From Pyropia yezoensis (taxonomy: Eukaryota; Rhodophyta; Bangiophyceae; Bangiales; Bangiaceae), in assembly GCA_009829735.1 (NCBI GenBank), contig CM020618.1:18275346-18339345 (forward strand): a stretch of 64,000 bases of DNA, written 5' to 3'. A program made the position numbers and the translations under genes. Of the stretch, positions 52,551 to 63,483 are shown piece by piece (positions within the stretch are counted from its first letter, which is position 1; each line of letters starts with the position of its first letter). A model generated the notes under the pieces. It worked only from the letters and a program-made list of their open reading frames with translations. It was not told where the DNA came from and ran no database searches.

Positions 52551-52847
52551 GAGGATATCGACTTTGGTACCTCCCTTGACCGGAGACGGGACCAAGTTGG
52601 CCCCTCTCCCCCTTCGGCACCGAGACTTCCGGTGACACGATCGACTCGCCTACGTTCCGAGCGATCGCTGGGTGACGAGTTTGGCCACCGTGAGTCTTGG
52701 TTGGAGACCCAGAGTTTCGGGAAACCTCACCGCCTTCCTTGAGGTAGGTCGAGGGGTGGAACGTGCTTTAGGAACTCCGTAGCTGACGATCCCCGACTCT
52801 GGACACCGTTTGGTCGTTTTGGTTGACTCCACGTGACTTGTGTGGAG

Positions 52848-54650
52848 ATGGCTGGCGAGGGACACCCCCCCATTGCGCCGAGTGTACCTGGGGAGGCGGA
52901 GCGTAGTCCTTCCCCGACTGGCGGAGTACCACCCAGGCCGGGCAGTGCGGAAGGGGTGGGTCCAGAGGTTGGACCCCGACGGCGGTCGCCCAGGTTCCTT
53001 CCCAGGCCGTCCCCGAAAGAGACGGGCGGAGTTCGCCCTTCTCCGGTGGGAGCGCCGAGCCAGCGTCAGGCTCTGGTAACCTCTTCGGGGAGTGACGACA
53101 CTCACTTCGGCATGGGACCGCCGACCGGCAGAGGTGACGGGACGGGGAGTTCCGTACCCCGGGTTGGTGGGTCCGCGCCACGACTGGTGCCGGAAGGACC
53201 AGGTGGGAGCTCGAGTCAAGCTCCACCTGGATCATCCGGTGTCATGGATGATTCGGTGATGTCCGCCATCGCACAAGTCGTGCGAGAGGAGGTGGGGAAG
53301 GCGTTGAAGGGGAACACCCCGCCGCCTGAGCAGGCCTCGAGACGGCAGAAACGACGGGAGATTCGACGTACTCTCCGTCGTTTGGTGGACTTGGAGTCCG
53401 AGTCCTCCGCAAGTGGTGAGTCGGGTGAAGAAGATCTTACCCGACGGGTTCGTGTGACTCAAACTGACCGTCCTGGGACTAGAGTCGTCCCAGGAAAGAT
53501 AGTGGTCAATAATCCACTGCTCAAGGATGTCTTCGACTGTGAGACATATGGGTTGGTCAACAAGTCGTTGACCTACTCGAATAGTCAGGCCCGTACCCTG
53601 GGCCGGCGCAAGAAGCACGTTGCGCAATCCTTCGGGGTTCGTTTAGAGTGGGACGGGACACCACCCCTGAAGGTCTTCCAGTTTTAGCGGAAGTTCGCAA
53701 AAGCCTGCGATGACAATGATGTCTCTGAAGCTGAAGCGTTTTTCATGCTTCAGGACTTCACCAAGGAGCCACTCTGCTCCGAGGTGATGAACGTCATGCC
53801 AAGTCGGCATGGTGGGAATCCAGGTGAGGTGACTTCCTACCTGGAGTTGGTGAATTGGATCCTTCGTCTTCACGCAGACGAGGCTTTCTTGGCTGGGCAG
53901 GTTGAAGAGTTCAACCGCGCCACCCAGAGTAAGGGTGAAGAGGAACGGGAATTCGCTGAACGACTCCGTCAGCTGAATGTCCTCTGTGGAACCCTACATC
54001 CCCAAGGAGTCATTAAGGGACGCTTTGTGGAGAAAGTCCACCGAGCAGCTCGAGCGACTGTGCGAGAGCGTAATACTCCGACCATGACTCTGGCGGAGTT
54101 GGCACGCATCGCCCAGACTAAGGGTGATGAATACCGCTGGCTCGTGTCTCAGCATCGAAAGGAACGAGAGAGGGAAGCTAAGGGAGTGGAAGCAAGTCGC
54201 TGCCGCAGAACTGCAAGGGTGCCCTCCTACACGCGGACGTACCCTGCAGTACCTTCGTCCTCAACTCGGGAAACGGAAGGCATGGTGGCCGCTATCCCTG
54301 ATAAGTCACAGGGAAAAGCGGGACCATCGGCGTCAATGAGTGATCGGCCGTGTTGGCAGTGTTCCAAGTCGGGACACTGGGCAGCCCAATGCCCCACTCT
54401 GGACGTTCGACTGAGAGCCCTGATGGCTCGTATCGGAAAGCTCGGTATTCCGAGGACTGATTCGGATACCCGGCCGCGCACCACACGTGTGACGGCCATG
54501 ACTCAACTTAAGTCAGAGGATGAGTCCACGCTTAAGAAGGGGGAAACCTCCTCCCCTAGCTCAAGTGGTGAGGGCACTCCATCATCCGAGTCGGATGAGG
54601 GAAACGCCTTGCCGCTTGGACTAAGACTGACCCAAAGGCTCCAGCGGTAA
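52848..54650 (+). pseudogene. gag: E5 gag, one nonsense codon
   Basis: Starts MAGEGHPPIAPSVPGEAE. The N-terminal Pro/Gly-rich region differs from family B. The core is clearly related (VFDCETYGLVNKSLTYSN, WDGTPPLKVFQF, VTSYLELVNWILRLHADEA). TAG at 53685-53687 stands where family B has Leu. CCHC knuckle CWQCSKSGHWAAQC near 54350, acidic Ser tail. The Met at 52848 is preferred over a GTG five codons earlier. Confidence 0.88.
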
Positions 54651-54795
54651 TGAAGCGGGTTGCTTCACACGCACCGACCCATGGGAGTGTGAAGGTCCTG
54701 ACTCGACCTCGAGGGGTGAGGCCTAGAGACAAGGCCCCTCCTCAGAAGCACGACCAGAGTCGGATTGTGTCAGTGCTGGTAGGAAGGAAGCAAAG
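54651..54795 (+). pseudogene. pol: E5 pol N-terminal stub
   Basis: In the -1 frame relative to gag: TRPRGVRPRDKAPPQKHDQS then RIVSVLVGRK, similar to RRPKGVRPPRVGLPKNVNPR and RVIAVLTGEN of E2. The match stops near 54795, where family A 3' sequence (ggaggatgacctcc repeat) begins. Nothing remains of protease, RT or integrase. Confidence 0.65.
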
Positions 54796-54992
54796 TAAGG
54801 GAGGATGACCTCCCCGAGTATTAACCAACCGGTAGAAGTTGGACGGGAGGCAAGACACCACTGAGCCAGAGGAAGTACTCCCCAGGGCAATCAACAGATG
54901 CAAGCAATGCCCCCAGAAGGGGATGAGGTTTACTCACTACTACCCGGCCACATTAAGGGCCACCGGGACCCTCACCCTCACAAAGCCAACCC

Positions 54993-57091
54993 TCAGTAGA
55001 AGGTGCCCCCGTCAGAAGAAGAGGGCCAGTCACGCGTGGTCGCGTACACTTCCGAACTCCAACGGTCGGCTATGTCACGCCGGTCAAGCGTCTGAGTCAC
55101 CTCAGTGCAAAGATCCACCAGAGTGCTGTGACCAGCCTCCACGGAATCCAGAGCCATCTGGAGGCGGCCAAGCACCCATCTGAAGCAACGCGCAGTACCT
55201 ACCAGCGCAACACCCGGGGGGATATCCCCCCAGCTAACCGGAGGCGCCTCCGGAAACTCACGAGAGATAAGGTCGGCAACGCCCTCATACCACATACGGG
55301 AACCGCCGTCGGACATGACGGGAAGAGGCGAGGCCACCGGCACAGCCGGAGGAGAGGACACATCCACCACCAGAGCCAGCGGGGCCGGGTAGGGAGCACG
55401 GTACGACCGTGGAGGAGGACTAGACTCCTGGGAGGAACGCCAACCGGGACTCCAGTGGGACTGCCCACGGCGGCGATGCGCCTCTCGGCCACTACCAGTG
55501 GAAGCCCACTCACGGCGACGGCGACCCGTCCCCATAGGAGCCGGGTTACAGAACCAGGGGGTCACCACCTGGAGAGGGTCAGGCAGGACTACGGGAATAC
55601 CCAAGTCAGGGACCGACTCGGTGGACGCCCACCCTTGGTATCCATCCTCACCGGAGGTAATTCGGCGGATACGGAGAGAGTGACGAGGCAGCGGGAGTGT
55701 TCCCGGAGACGCGTCACGAAACGGGGGCAATGTCGCCACCGCCGACCAGTTCACGGCATCGTGAACGGCCACAAGGGCAGTCAGCTCACGGGTGAGACCC
55801 GTCCCCTCAGTAATGGCGGCAATGCCTAGCTCCCCAAGGTGCCGACGGACACCCGTCGGAAGGTGGAACAACCGGCCCTGTCGGCGGGCTGACAGCAGGA
55901 AGGAAGAGACCTGCCCGAGGGTAATCTCCAGGGTGAAGACACCCTACAGCACATGCGTGGGCCGAGCGGCCAACATGCTGCCGAAGTAACGAAGGCACGG
56001 ACCGGTGTCAAACTGGAAAGCCGGGGCGCGCTCCCACCCCTCTTGCCACCCATGCGGGCGCAACAGAGTGTACACCGGCGCACGACCGTTACCGGTCTGC
56101 AACGCGCACGTTATATCCGTGCGAAAAGGGTCCGCCATGATACCATTGTTACGGCGCCAGCTCGACGCGGCCTTCAGCCCAGACATGGGCGGGAAGGGCG
56201 GCGTCAGCCACATATACGGGGGATCCCCCGGGTAGTACTCCAAACCGGGATACCGGTTGGTTCCAGGCACGAGTTGCCCGAACGCAACAGGGGTCCCTGA
56301 GGTAGCCACCCCGCGGGCAGCAACGGGGTAGTCCACCTCCCGCGGCATTGCGGGCGCGACCAAGTCGCACACCCCAAAGTCGGGGGGGAGAACAACCTCA
56401 GGCCGCCCGACCCGGGCGCGCCAGAGTTGGGCATGCCGGTCGTCCGGCTGACTCAATACCCTATGATGCTCGACGCGAACCGCATCAGGCTGGGTGACCA
56501 GCCGAGCCAACTCCCTCTCCCAACAGGGGTCCAGCGTGACCGGACGGGAGGTACCTCCCCGACGACCAGGGGGGTAGAAGTCCACCAACATCCGCCCATT
56601 GGAGTCCATGGGCTCCTTGACGGTCAGGCCCCTGACCCGAGCCACCAAGTCGGGCACCGACATAGCGCACGCCCCCAGCGTCGGCAATGAGACGCCACCA
56701 AACGGAGCAACCCGAGACAGCCCCGGAAGGACCGCCGGCACCGGCGGCAACCCCACGGCCATCCGCGCCGATTCAGCCACGCGAGGCCGGGGAGGAAGAA
56801 GAAGAGCGGGCACCCGCCCGGAGTAGCTCCCGCTATCCACCGCCATGGGCGTAGACGCCTCTGGCTCCACTACACTCCCACCGACGGCACCATCTTGCCG
56901 CTGCCCAAGGAAGATCGCCCGCTCGACGGGGCCACAACCGGCCGGCACGGCGGGTCCCCGCCCGCCTCGTCCTCGTCCGAGGAGCTCGTCGCCAGCTGCT
57001 GGGCAGGAGCAGGCGCAGCAACCGCGTCGTCCTCCATCTTTTCCTCCACCAGGAGGTCGGCTACGTCCCCAGGTACCTGGGGGTCGACCAT
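54993..57091 (-). pseudogene. E5 antisense ORF (family A)
   Basis: Starts MVDPQVPGDVADLLVEEKME (57091), acidic. Ala/Pro/Gly-rich to about 56700, with a frameshift around 56880. Then VARVRGLTVKEPMDSNGRM, WERELARLVTQPDAVRVEHH, IMADPFRTDITCALQTGNGR, FDTGPCLRYFGSMLAARPTH, a TAG near 55944-55946 (CAG in E1), RRQGRLFHLPTGVRRHLGEL, and the helical C terminus shared with E1 (21125-21797). It supplies the uninterrupted order of the family A protein, roughly 690-700 codons. Confidence 0.8.
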
Positions 57092-57467
57092 GGTTTAAAA
57101 ACACCGGTAGCAGGGGCACCCCTCGCAACCGGGCTCGCACCGGTACGGTAAGCGAACCGGGACGAGCCGGGGAGAGTGCGGGCACCCGCACTGATAAGCA
57201 CTGCCCCGTGTAGATAGGTATGCGGCTATCGGGATAACCCGAGCCACACGGGGCCACCAGGGCGTTCCACCCGGGAACGGGGCCGTACGCTTCACCCACC
57301 CACGGGGTGAATCGAGAGGGGGCACCCCCTCCGCAACCGCCCCCGCGGCAACACGCGCGCGGGTCCCGCCCTCGAGACAGCCGCCCCTACCACCAGACAC
57401 CTGGTGGCGGATACGCAGGAAGCCCTCTCCATAACGGGAGTGACACGAAACCTGCGACGGAGAACCG

Positions 57468-57640
57468 ACGGTCCGGAAAACGGGCCGGGTGTGAACGCCA
57501 CCGAGGGGGGCACCCCCCTCAGTCTACCCCGGAATGGTGCCGCGAAGGCCGCGTTGGAAAATCAACGGTCCGGAAAACGGATCGAGTGTGAACCACACAA
57601 AGGGGGGCATCCCCCTCAATCAACCCCGAAAAGGGGTGAC
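57468..57640. repeat. 97-bp tandem duplication with hairpins upstream of PPT (family A)
   Basis: Two copies (from 57468 and 57565) of a unit starting acggtccggaaaacgg and containing a G6/C5-6 hairpin. E1 has a single copy near 33288-33345. Confidence 0.8.
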
Positions 57641-57743
57641 TGCAGCGAACGGGCGTAAAGCCCCACGCAACTGGTAAAGGGTCGCGTGACAAGTGGACAT
57701 TCGGAAAGTCGAATGCGGATCGACCCGGGGACGGGCCGAATCT

Positions 57744-57753
57744 AAGGGGGGGA
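57744..57753 (+). other. E5 polypurine tract
   Basis: aaggggggga two bases before the LTR, as in E1. Confidence 0.8.
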
Positions 57754-57755
57754 TA

Positions 57756-58117
57756 CGTAGCAATATGGATGTCCGTATTGCGACCCTAATGCAGGGGGGC
57801 CACTTCTAAGCCTTAACTTTCAAGTCGGGAGTTCACTGTGGTTACAGTATCTAAGAGCTACATATAACCAGAGGGGCTTGCGTCTTGGAGTGGAGGGTAG
57901 TTAGTAGTATCTCCGAGGGTTTGTAACGAAAGGGCCGACGGTGAATCCACCGCAGGCCATGGTAGAACAACAAACCCCTCCCATTTGTGCTCCCATCTTG
58001 GTCCCGTGGCTTGCGCTCCAAGGACAGCAACCTTGGCCTCCCGGTGACTTTGGTGACGATCCCCCCTGGTGAGTGCTCCCTGAGAGTGGACGAGTAACGC
58101 CTCCCTATTGTGCTACA
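57756..58117 (+). repeat. E5 3' LTR (family A)
   Basis: Related to the E1 LTRs; the first base is changed (CGTAGC for TGTAGC). Ends GTGCTACA. Confidence 0.92.
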
Positions 58118-59029
58118 GGATGGCGCGCGCTTCCACCGGTCCGGTTTGGGGCCGCGCGCCGGCCCCAGCGCGCTCCAGGATGGACCTTGCGTAGCTGGCC
58201 GCGGGGGGGAGGGAGGGCGGTTCGGACCCGGGACGGGGTCACCAACCGGCGGCGGGCGCGACCCGTACGGCAGCTGCTGCCGCGCCTGGTGGGGAGGAGA
58301 GAGTGGACGCTCGTGAAGATGGACGAAACCCCGCCCGGCCGGCGGGGGGCGCGATTCGTGCAGCTGCTGCTGGGCGCGTTGAGCCGGCGCGGCTACCTGC
58401 GTTGAGTGCGGTGCGGCTCTCGTCCCGCCCGAAGTGGATGGCTGCCCGTCGGGCGCGAGCCTTGCTTGCGACGACTGACCCACCGACGGCAGCCCGTAGG
58501 CCGACGAGGTAGTCGCCCCGCGCGCAGGCTGCGGCCGGGAAGAAGCGGGGCTCGTCGCCAGACGGCTGCGGGCGTCCACCCCATGGGAATGAAAGAGAAG
58601 GGGTCGCCGCGCCGCGCCGGAGGGCACGTACGGGAAAGCGCTGCTTAGTGGTGGAAGTTCGGCGGGATTTGACCCGCTTGATGTAACCGGCAGCGGAGCT
58701 GGCCCCCGCGCCGGCGCTGGACCTGTCCGCCGTGGCACTTTAGGGCGCTCAACGACGGCGACACTCGAAAATGGCTCCGTCGTAGTTGCCGTAGCGGACG
58801 CAGCCGCTGTCCCCGCGCGCACTGCTGCGGAGGGCGTCGCGGTTGCGCCGGCTGCCTTCTTACCCGTCCCCGCCTGGTCCGCTGCCCTCGCCGTCCCCGC
58901 ACCCGCCCCCACTTGGATCGCTTGCGTCGCCGCCCCCGCGTCCACCTCCACTTGGCTGTCTGGGGTGATCGCCTCCGCGCCCGCCCCCACCTGGTCCACA
59001 GGGGTCGCAGCTTCCGCATGCGCTCTCGC
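58118..59029 (-). CDS. Hypothetical Ala/Pro-rich frame cut by E5
   Basis: A minus-strand frame open for about 300 codons up to the E5 LTR. It contains internal repeats (QVGAGAGTARAADQAG, QVEVDAGAATQAI) and a Pro/Arg-rich remainder. No Met near the start and no recognised domain. It may be the remainder of a host or transposon gene disrupted by the family A insertion, or low-complexity GC-rich sequence. Confidence 0.25.
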
Positions 59030-59522
59030 TTAGTCCGCTGCGATGGCCGCTTTCGCGCCGAGTTGACGCGACGTTCAGCAAACCGCAAGCAGACGACGCT
59101 GCCCTGGCGGCGGGGGCGCACAATGGGGGACCGGGGGGAGCCATTAGTGGCCTCGACGCACCGCGTCACCACCCTCAGGCCGCTCACAGCTGCGCCGCTC
59201 CAAGCACGGCGCCCGGCGCCCGAGCCGCGTCCTGTGGTGCCCACGGGCACCACAGAGGGAAGAGCGCTCACGCTAGGGGTGAAAAAAAGCGCGCAAAAGG
59301 CGTTGTGGCCTCGCGCGAAGTCACACAGGGGCCGCCACGGCAAAACAGGAACACCACACCGCGGGGGTTGGCGGCCGCGGCAGGCCGGCCAGCGATGAAG
59401 CACCCGACACCGAAAAAGGCCTCAACAGACACCTCCAGGGGGGGTGGAGGGGACCAGATCAAAGGCGCGCAAATGGTGGGGTTGCAAACGCGGCGACCAG
59501 AAACGACAAGCCGGAATGGGCG

Positions 59523-59692
59523 CCCACAGAGCGATTGGGGATGGGAGGGGCACGTTTCTGCGGCGAGTCGACTGTGCCGACCTCCACAGAGCGATTGGGA
59601 AGGGTGCGGGCACGTTGGTGCGGGCACGTTGGTGCTGCAGCGGGTCGACGACAGGGCCGGTCCAGAGCGATTGTGGTGGGGAGAGGCACGTT
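59523..59692. repeat. Three degenerate copies of a 31-36 bp unit
   Basis: Units at 59523-59553, 59583-59618 and 59660-59692 share ccacagagcgattggg followed by a G-rich run and gcacgtt. Spaced about 60 and 77 bp. Confidence 0.7.
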
Positions 59693-59700
59693 GCTGCGCG

Positions 59701-62700
59701 CGCACTGCTGCTGCGCACGGGTGCCACAGTCAATGAAAGGGGACTACGACATCGTCCGCGGCCGGGAGGAAAGCCTCTGGTGGGCCTTCCACACCGACGA
59801 CGTAACAAGACCATGGAGCGGAGTGACATGTATGATTGGAAAGGAGCGGGGGGGTAGCCGGGGTGGAGCGGGCGTGTGGTTGCGAAGAGCCGTCGACGAC
59901 GACCAAAGAAACGCTTGGGCCGCGTAAAAGCGAGAGAAGTCTTTGCGGTCACAATTCCCACGACTCCCCCCCCAGGAGCCCCATTATGGACAGTTTTTTT
60001 TGTCGACGCGCAACACAAGGGGCCCCGTCCAAGACCTCCGTGTTCTACTCTACAGCTGGTCCACAACGCTTCAAAGCGCCCTGCCGGCGCGTCGCCCGCC
60101 ACGTCGTCGCCGTGGGGGCATGCTCGCCACCCAGAGAGCGAGATAATGGAGGTTTGCGCCCTTAACAGCCGCCTCCGTGGGAAGAATAGAATGAAAATAG
60201 TTGACCTCTATCGAGCCCCAGCGCCAGGACCGGCCCGAGAGCCGTGCGCGCGACCCCCAGCCCCATGCTCTCTCGGGTGTCGCCTGCCTTCGCTCCAGGA
60301 GGCCCTCTCGCATTCCCCCGCCCCTCCCCCACCGCCCCTCGCCAATGGACGACTGGGTAACCACCCGCACAGCCGGTCTACATGCTCCGTAGCCACCTCT
60401 GCCCCTGTTCCGCCGCCCGCTCGCTCCCGAGACTTCCAAGCATGTGCATACATGCGGCTCTCTCCGTGTCAGAGCCACGAACGTTGAGCCTCTCCTGGCT
60501 CGCGGCTCCTGTGTCGTTGCGCCGGGCTGTATGCATTGAGCGACACTGCCGGCGTCTCCCACGTATCTCCCCCTCGTCTGGGGACGCTCCTGCGCAAATC
60601 AGGCTTCGAGACCGCCGACGTCGGGACGATCGGAAAACATTTCACAGAAATTTGACCCTGCACGACGAAACGTGTCTCACGATCATGCATGATCGACGTA
60701 GTATGCATTCAGATTGGGCGCTGACGCCTCCATTGGGACCGCACCGAAGCGACGTGGACAGCTCGATCGCACTCCTTCCGGCTCGTTCGCTTGCCTGTCT
60801 GAGTGGGGGATCGCGTATCTCCGCATCAGCCCAACGTCGGTCTCCATTCTGTCTGAGCGCGAGAAGTTCGCCACCGAAGCGGTCCCATAGCCCTTTTTTG
60901 GCCAACTCGCCCAGATCTGCTGGATTCTGGGCTTAGTCCTAAACTCCTTCCCCATTCTGTGTGGACGATGAGGGGGGCCTCGCTCTATTGGACGCTACCA
61001 GTCATACGCGCACACGTTGCAGTTTCTTCTCAGGATTGGTGGCCTTGGGGAGCACGACGCTGGCCATTCTCTAATCAAACCTGCCTCCCGCAAGATGAGT
61101 TCGCCAGGACCGCACACAGTTAATAAAATTTGTGCATGAATGGGCAGCATCATCATTATCACGATACACGGAACACGGCGAGGCTTGCCTTCATAAAAGA
61201 TAGGTTTTTTTAGCTCTCTCGTGGTAATGGAAGACCGCATGTGAATCACCACAGGAGGGCATTAACGTGCGAGCCCGCTCCCACGGGGCACGGCGGTCTG
61301 AAACTGGATTCCAGTTAGCTAAGCCGGTTTGCACGGTCCAATTCTGTCCGGTCGTAGCTCAGACGCTACTACCCTGTTTTACGCATTCCACTATCCAAGA
61401 GAAAGAGCAACTCACAGGTTTTCTCTTTCTGTGACAAGCATGTCTGCTTGTTGTACAAGGCATGCATGAGAAATATTTCCGCGTCACGAGCCCCGTGAAA
61501 TCGGGCACTTTTGTGAACTTAAAGTGCGCTCGCCCGCCTGGGAACATGTCTTGACAAGTGGTGTGGCTGCAGAACGTGTTAAGACACACATGAATGTAGA
61601 GCTTGCATACCAGTGAGTGGCCCCAACAGGTGTGCGCTTCAGGGCAGAGCGTGGAAGAATCGCCGTCAGATCACGTGGACGAGTCGATTCGGGCCCGATT
61701 GCAACATTGAATGTGCTCGATGGGGAACATGATGGGGGCTACTTTACTACCAGTTCCATCTGGAATGTGCCCGCCCATTGCCGTGATCCCACCTTGATCC
61801 GGCCTGGTGAGTGCCCGCCTTTTTCATCCTTTGCCATTGCTGACCAGGCGTGGCCGCGCCCACCCCAGGTGCCCTGCCGGCATGGCATACCGCGCACCCC
61901 TTAGGTGAACTCCGACTCGGAGTGCTCAGAGAGTGGATATAGTGGGGCCAGCGGTGAAGGCTCCGAAGGTACGGAGGATGAGGAGGAGGGATAAGGGAAG
62001 TTCCACGTCGCTTTTCTCTTTTCGCTTCGGTGTATGTGGCTGCAAGTCAGTAAGTGTGGGTTGCTTCGAGTAAGGTTGGCACGTTTTTTGTTAATGGGAC
62101 AGGGTTACTCGATGTGTCCAGCCGTACCTGTACCTCTAACCGAGCACCCGCCCTGGGCGGCAGAAATGGCGCCATTGGCACCAAAAAAGGCGCGCTGGGC
62201 GCCAAAAAAGTGGCGCGCACCCGGACCGGCGCACGCCCCCGTCGTCGCCACCCCGCCCCCCGTCGTTGCCACCGCGTCGACCGCCGTCGGCAGCGCGACC
62301 CGGTCGCCGCGCCGGCGCCTCGCGCTGTCGCCACCCCTTCCCGCGTCGTGGCCACCCTGCCCCCGGTCGTCGACACCCCGCCCCCCGTCGGCAGCGCGGC
62401 CCCCGTCCTGGGCACTCCGCCCCCCGTCGCCGCGTCGTCGCCGCCCATCGTCTGCACGCCGTCTCCCGTCGCCGCGCCGGCGCCCCCCGTCGCCGCGTCG
62501 TCGCCGCCCATCGTCGGCACGCCGTCTCCCGTCGCCGCGCCGGCGCCCCCCGTCCTCGCCACCTCGCCCCCCGTCGTGGACACCACCCCCCCCCCCTTTG
62601 GGTCATCGTTCCTGCCGACGTCAGTTGCTATCGAGTTGGAGATGGCAACTACGGCGGCCGGAGGGGTGGGAGCTGGAGATGCGCCCCCATTCCCGGCTTC

Positions 62701-62862
62701 CGGAGCCTCCGACGCCGGTGGGCCGCGTTGGGTGCAGGAGAGGAAACCTCTCTTCACCTGCCCGTGCTGGAAGTCGGTCCCAGACGGGCCAAGCGAACGC
62801 TGACGGCGGAGAAGGTGGTTGAGTGCCTCGTGGTGCCATCCTACCCGCAGACGTCGAGCTCA
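59701..62862. other. Mostly unassigned
   Basis: Many short ORFs on both strands with no domain. 60900-61620 is less GC-rich. 61905-61997 reads as an acidic Ser/Glu-rich tail (SDSECSESGYSGASGEGSEG) and could be a terminal exon; a GTGAGT donor-like word occurs at 61807, but I could not make the phases agree. 62100-62760 is a Pro/Ala/Val-rich repeat region in front of the gene at 62863. Confidence 0.35.
62426..62551. repeat. 63-bp tandem repeat, two copies
   Basis: Copies 62426-62488 and 62489-62551 differ at one position. In one frame each encodes VAASSPPIV, C or G, then TPSPVAAPAPP, 21 residues. Confidence 0.9.
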
Positions 62863-63483
62863 ATGACGAGCGGGGTCCTGACCTTGGTGCCAGTCGCATC
62901 GGTTGAGACGGGCCTGAGCCCTAAGAGCTTCGTGGCGTACAAGTCACCGGGGGGGGAGAGCCGCAAGCTGTCGGATCAGCTCTCGCTCAGCTTCGGCTTC
63001 TGCACGTACAGCTGGACCGAGTACCCGTGCTCTGGCGTGGACGCCTGCACCAACGTTCCTCGCGCTATTTTGGACATCTCTCACACGGCGCTTGAAGCGG
63101 GGGACGCGGACCAAAACGCCGTCTATGAGAAGGTCTTCGCGGAAGCCAGCTCCGAGACCGCCTCGGCCGACACGGAGCAGCAGGCGCTGGGAAAGGAATG
63201 GGACAAGTACACCTCTGTCGTGGCGCCGTTCCAGCACAAGCAGTGCCCCAACGTCCTCTGCGCGCGCTTGGGGACCCCACCGAACGGCAAGGTCGTGACG
63301 ATCCTGTCGTCGGGCAGAAAGTTTCTGGGGTGCGCCGGCTACTCAAGCGTCAACCGGATGAACCACAAGAACGCTTCCATTGCCAACATCCAAAATATGA
63401 GCAACATTGAGAGCTGGATGAGCGATGAGAGGTACCTTTCTATGTGCGTGGGGGATGCGGCTCGCTTTGAGAATGATTCGTGA
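62863..63483 (+). CDS. Unknown protein with Cys-containing C-terminal module
   Basis: At least 206 residues from the Met at 62863; the frame stays open upstream, and a Pro/Ala-rich N-terminal part may be joined by an intron or an indel near 62750-62830, where the protein-like frame changes. The body has ordinary residue composition, unlike the low-complexity neighbours: FGFCTYSWTEYPCSGVDAC, AVYEKVFAEASSETASAD and FQHKQCPNVLCARLG, then GRKFLGCAGYSS. The last two resemble a small zinc-binding module (C-x4-C ... GC), but that is a weak likeness. Function not assigned. Confidence 0.5.
   Translation: MTSGVLTLVPVASVETGLSPKSFVAYKSPGGESRKLSDQLSLSFGFCTYSWTEYPCSGVDACTNVPRAILDISHTALEAGDADQNAVYEKVFAEASSETASADTEQQALGKEWDKYTSVVAPFQHKQCPNVLCARLGTPPNGKVVTILSSGRKFLGCAGYSSVNRMNHKNASIANIQNMSNIESWMSDERYLSMCVGDAARFENDS

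Larger units (their letters stand above)
51992..58117 (+). mobile_element. E5: composite LTR element with non-matching LTRs and no pol
   Basis: The left part has its own LTR and a different PBS, a gag related to but distinct from family B, and about 45 codons of pol. It then joins, near 54795, the 3' part of a family A element (antisense ORF, PPT, family A LTR). Left and right flanks (cccct, ggatg) do not match. A deletion between two neighbouring elements explains this better than one retrotransposition event, which would give two alike LTRs. Confidence 0.75.
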
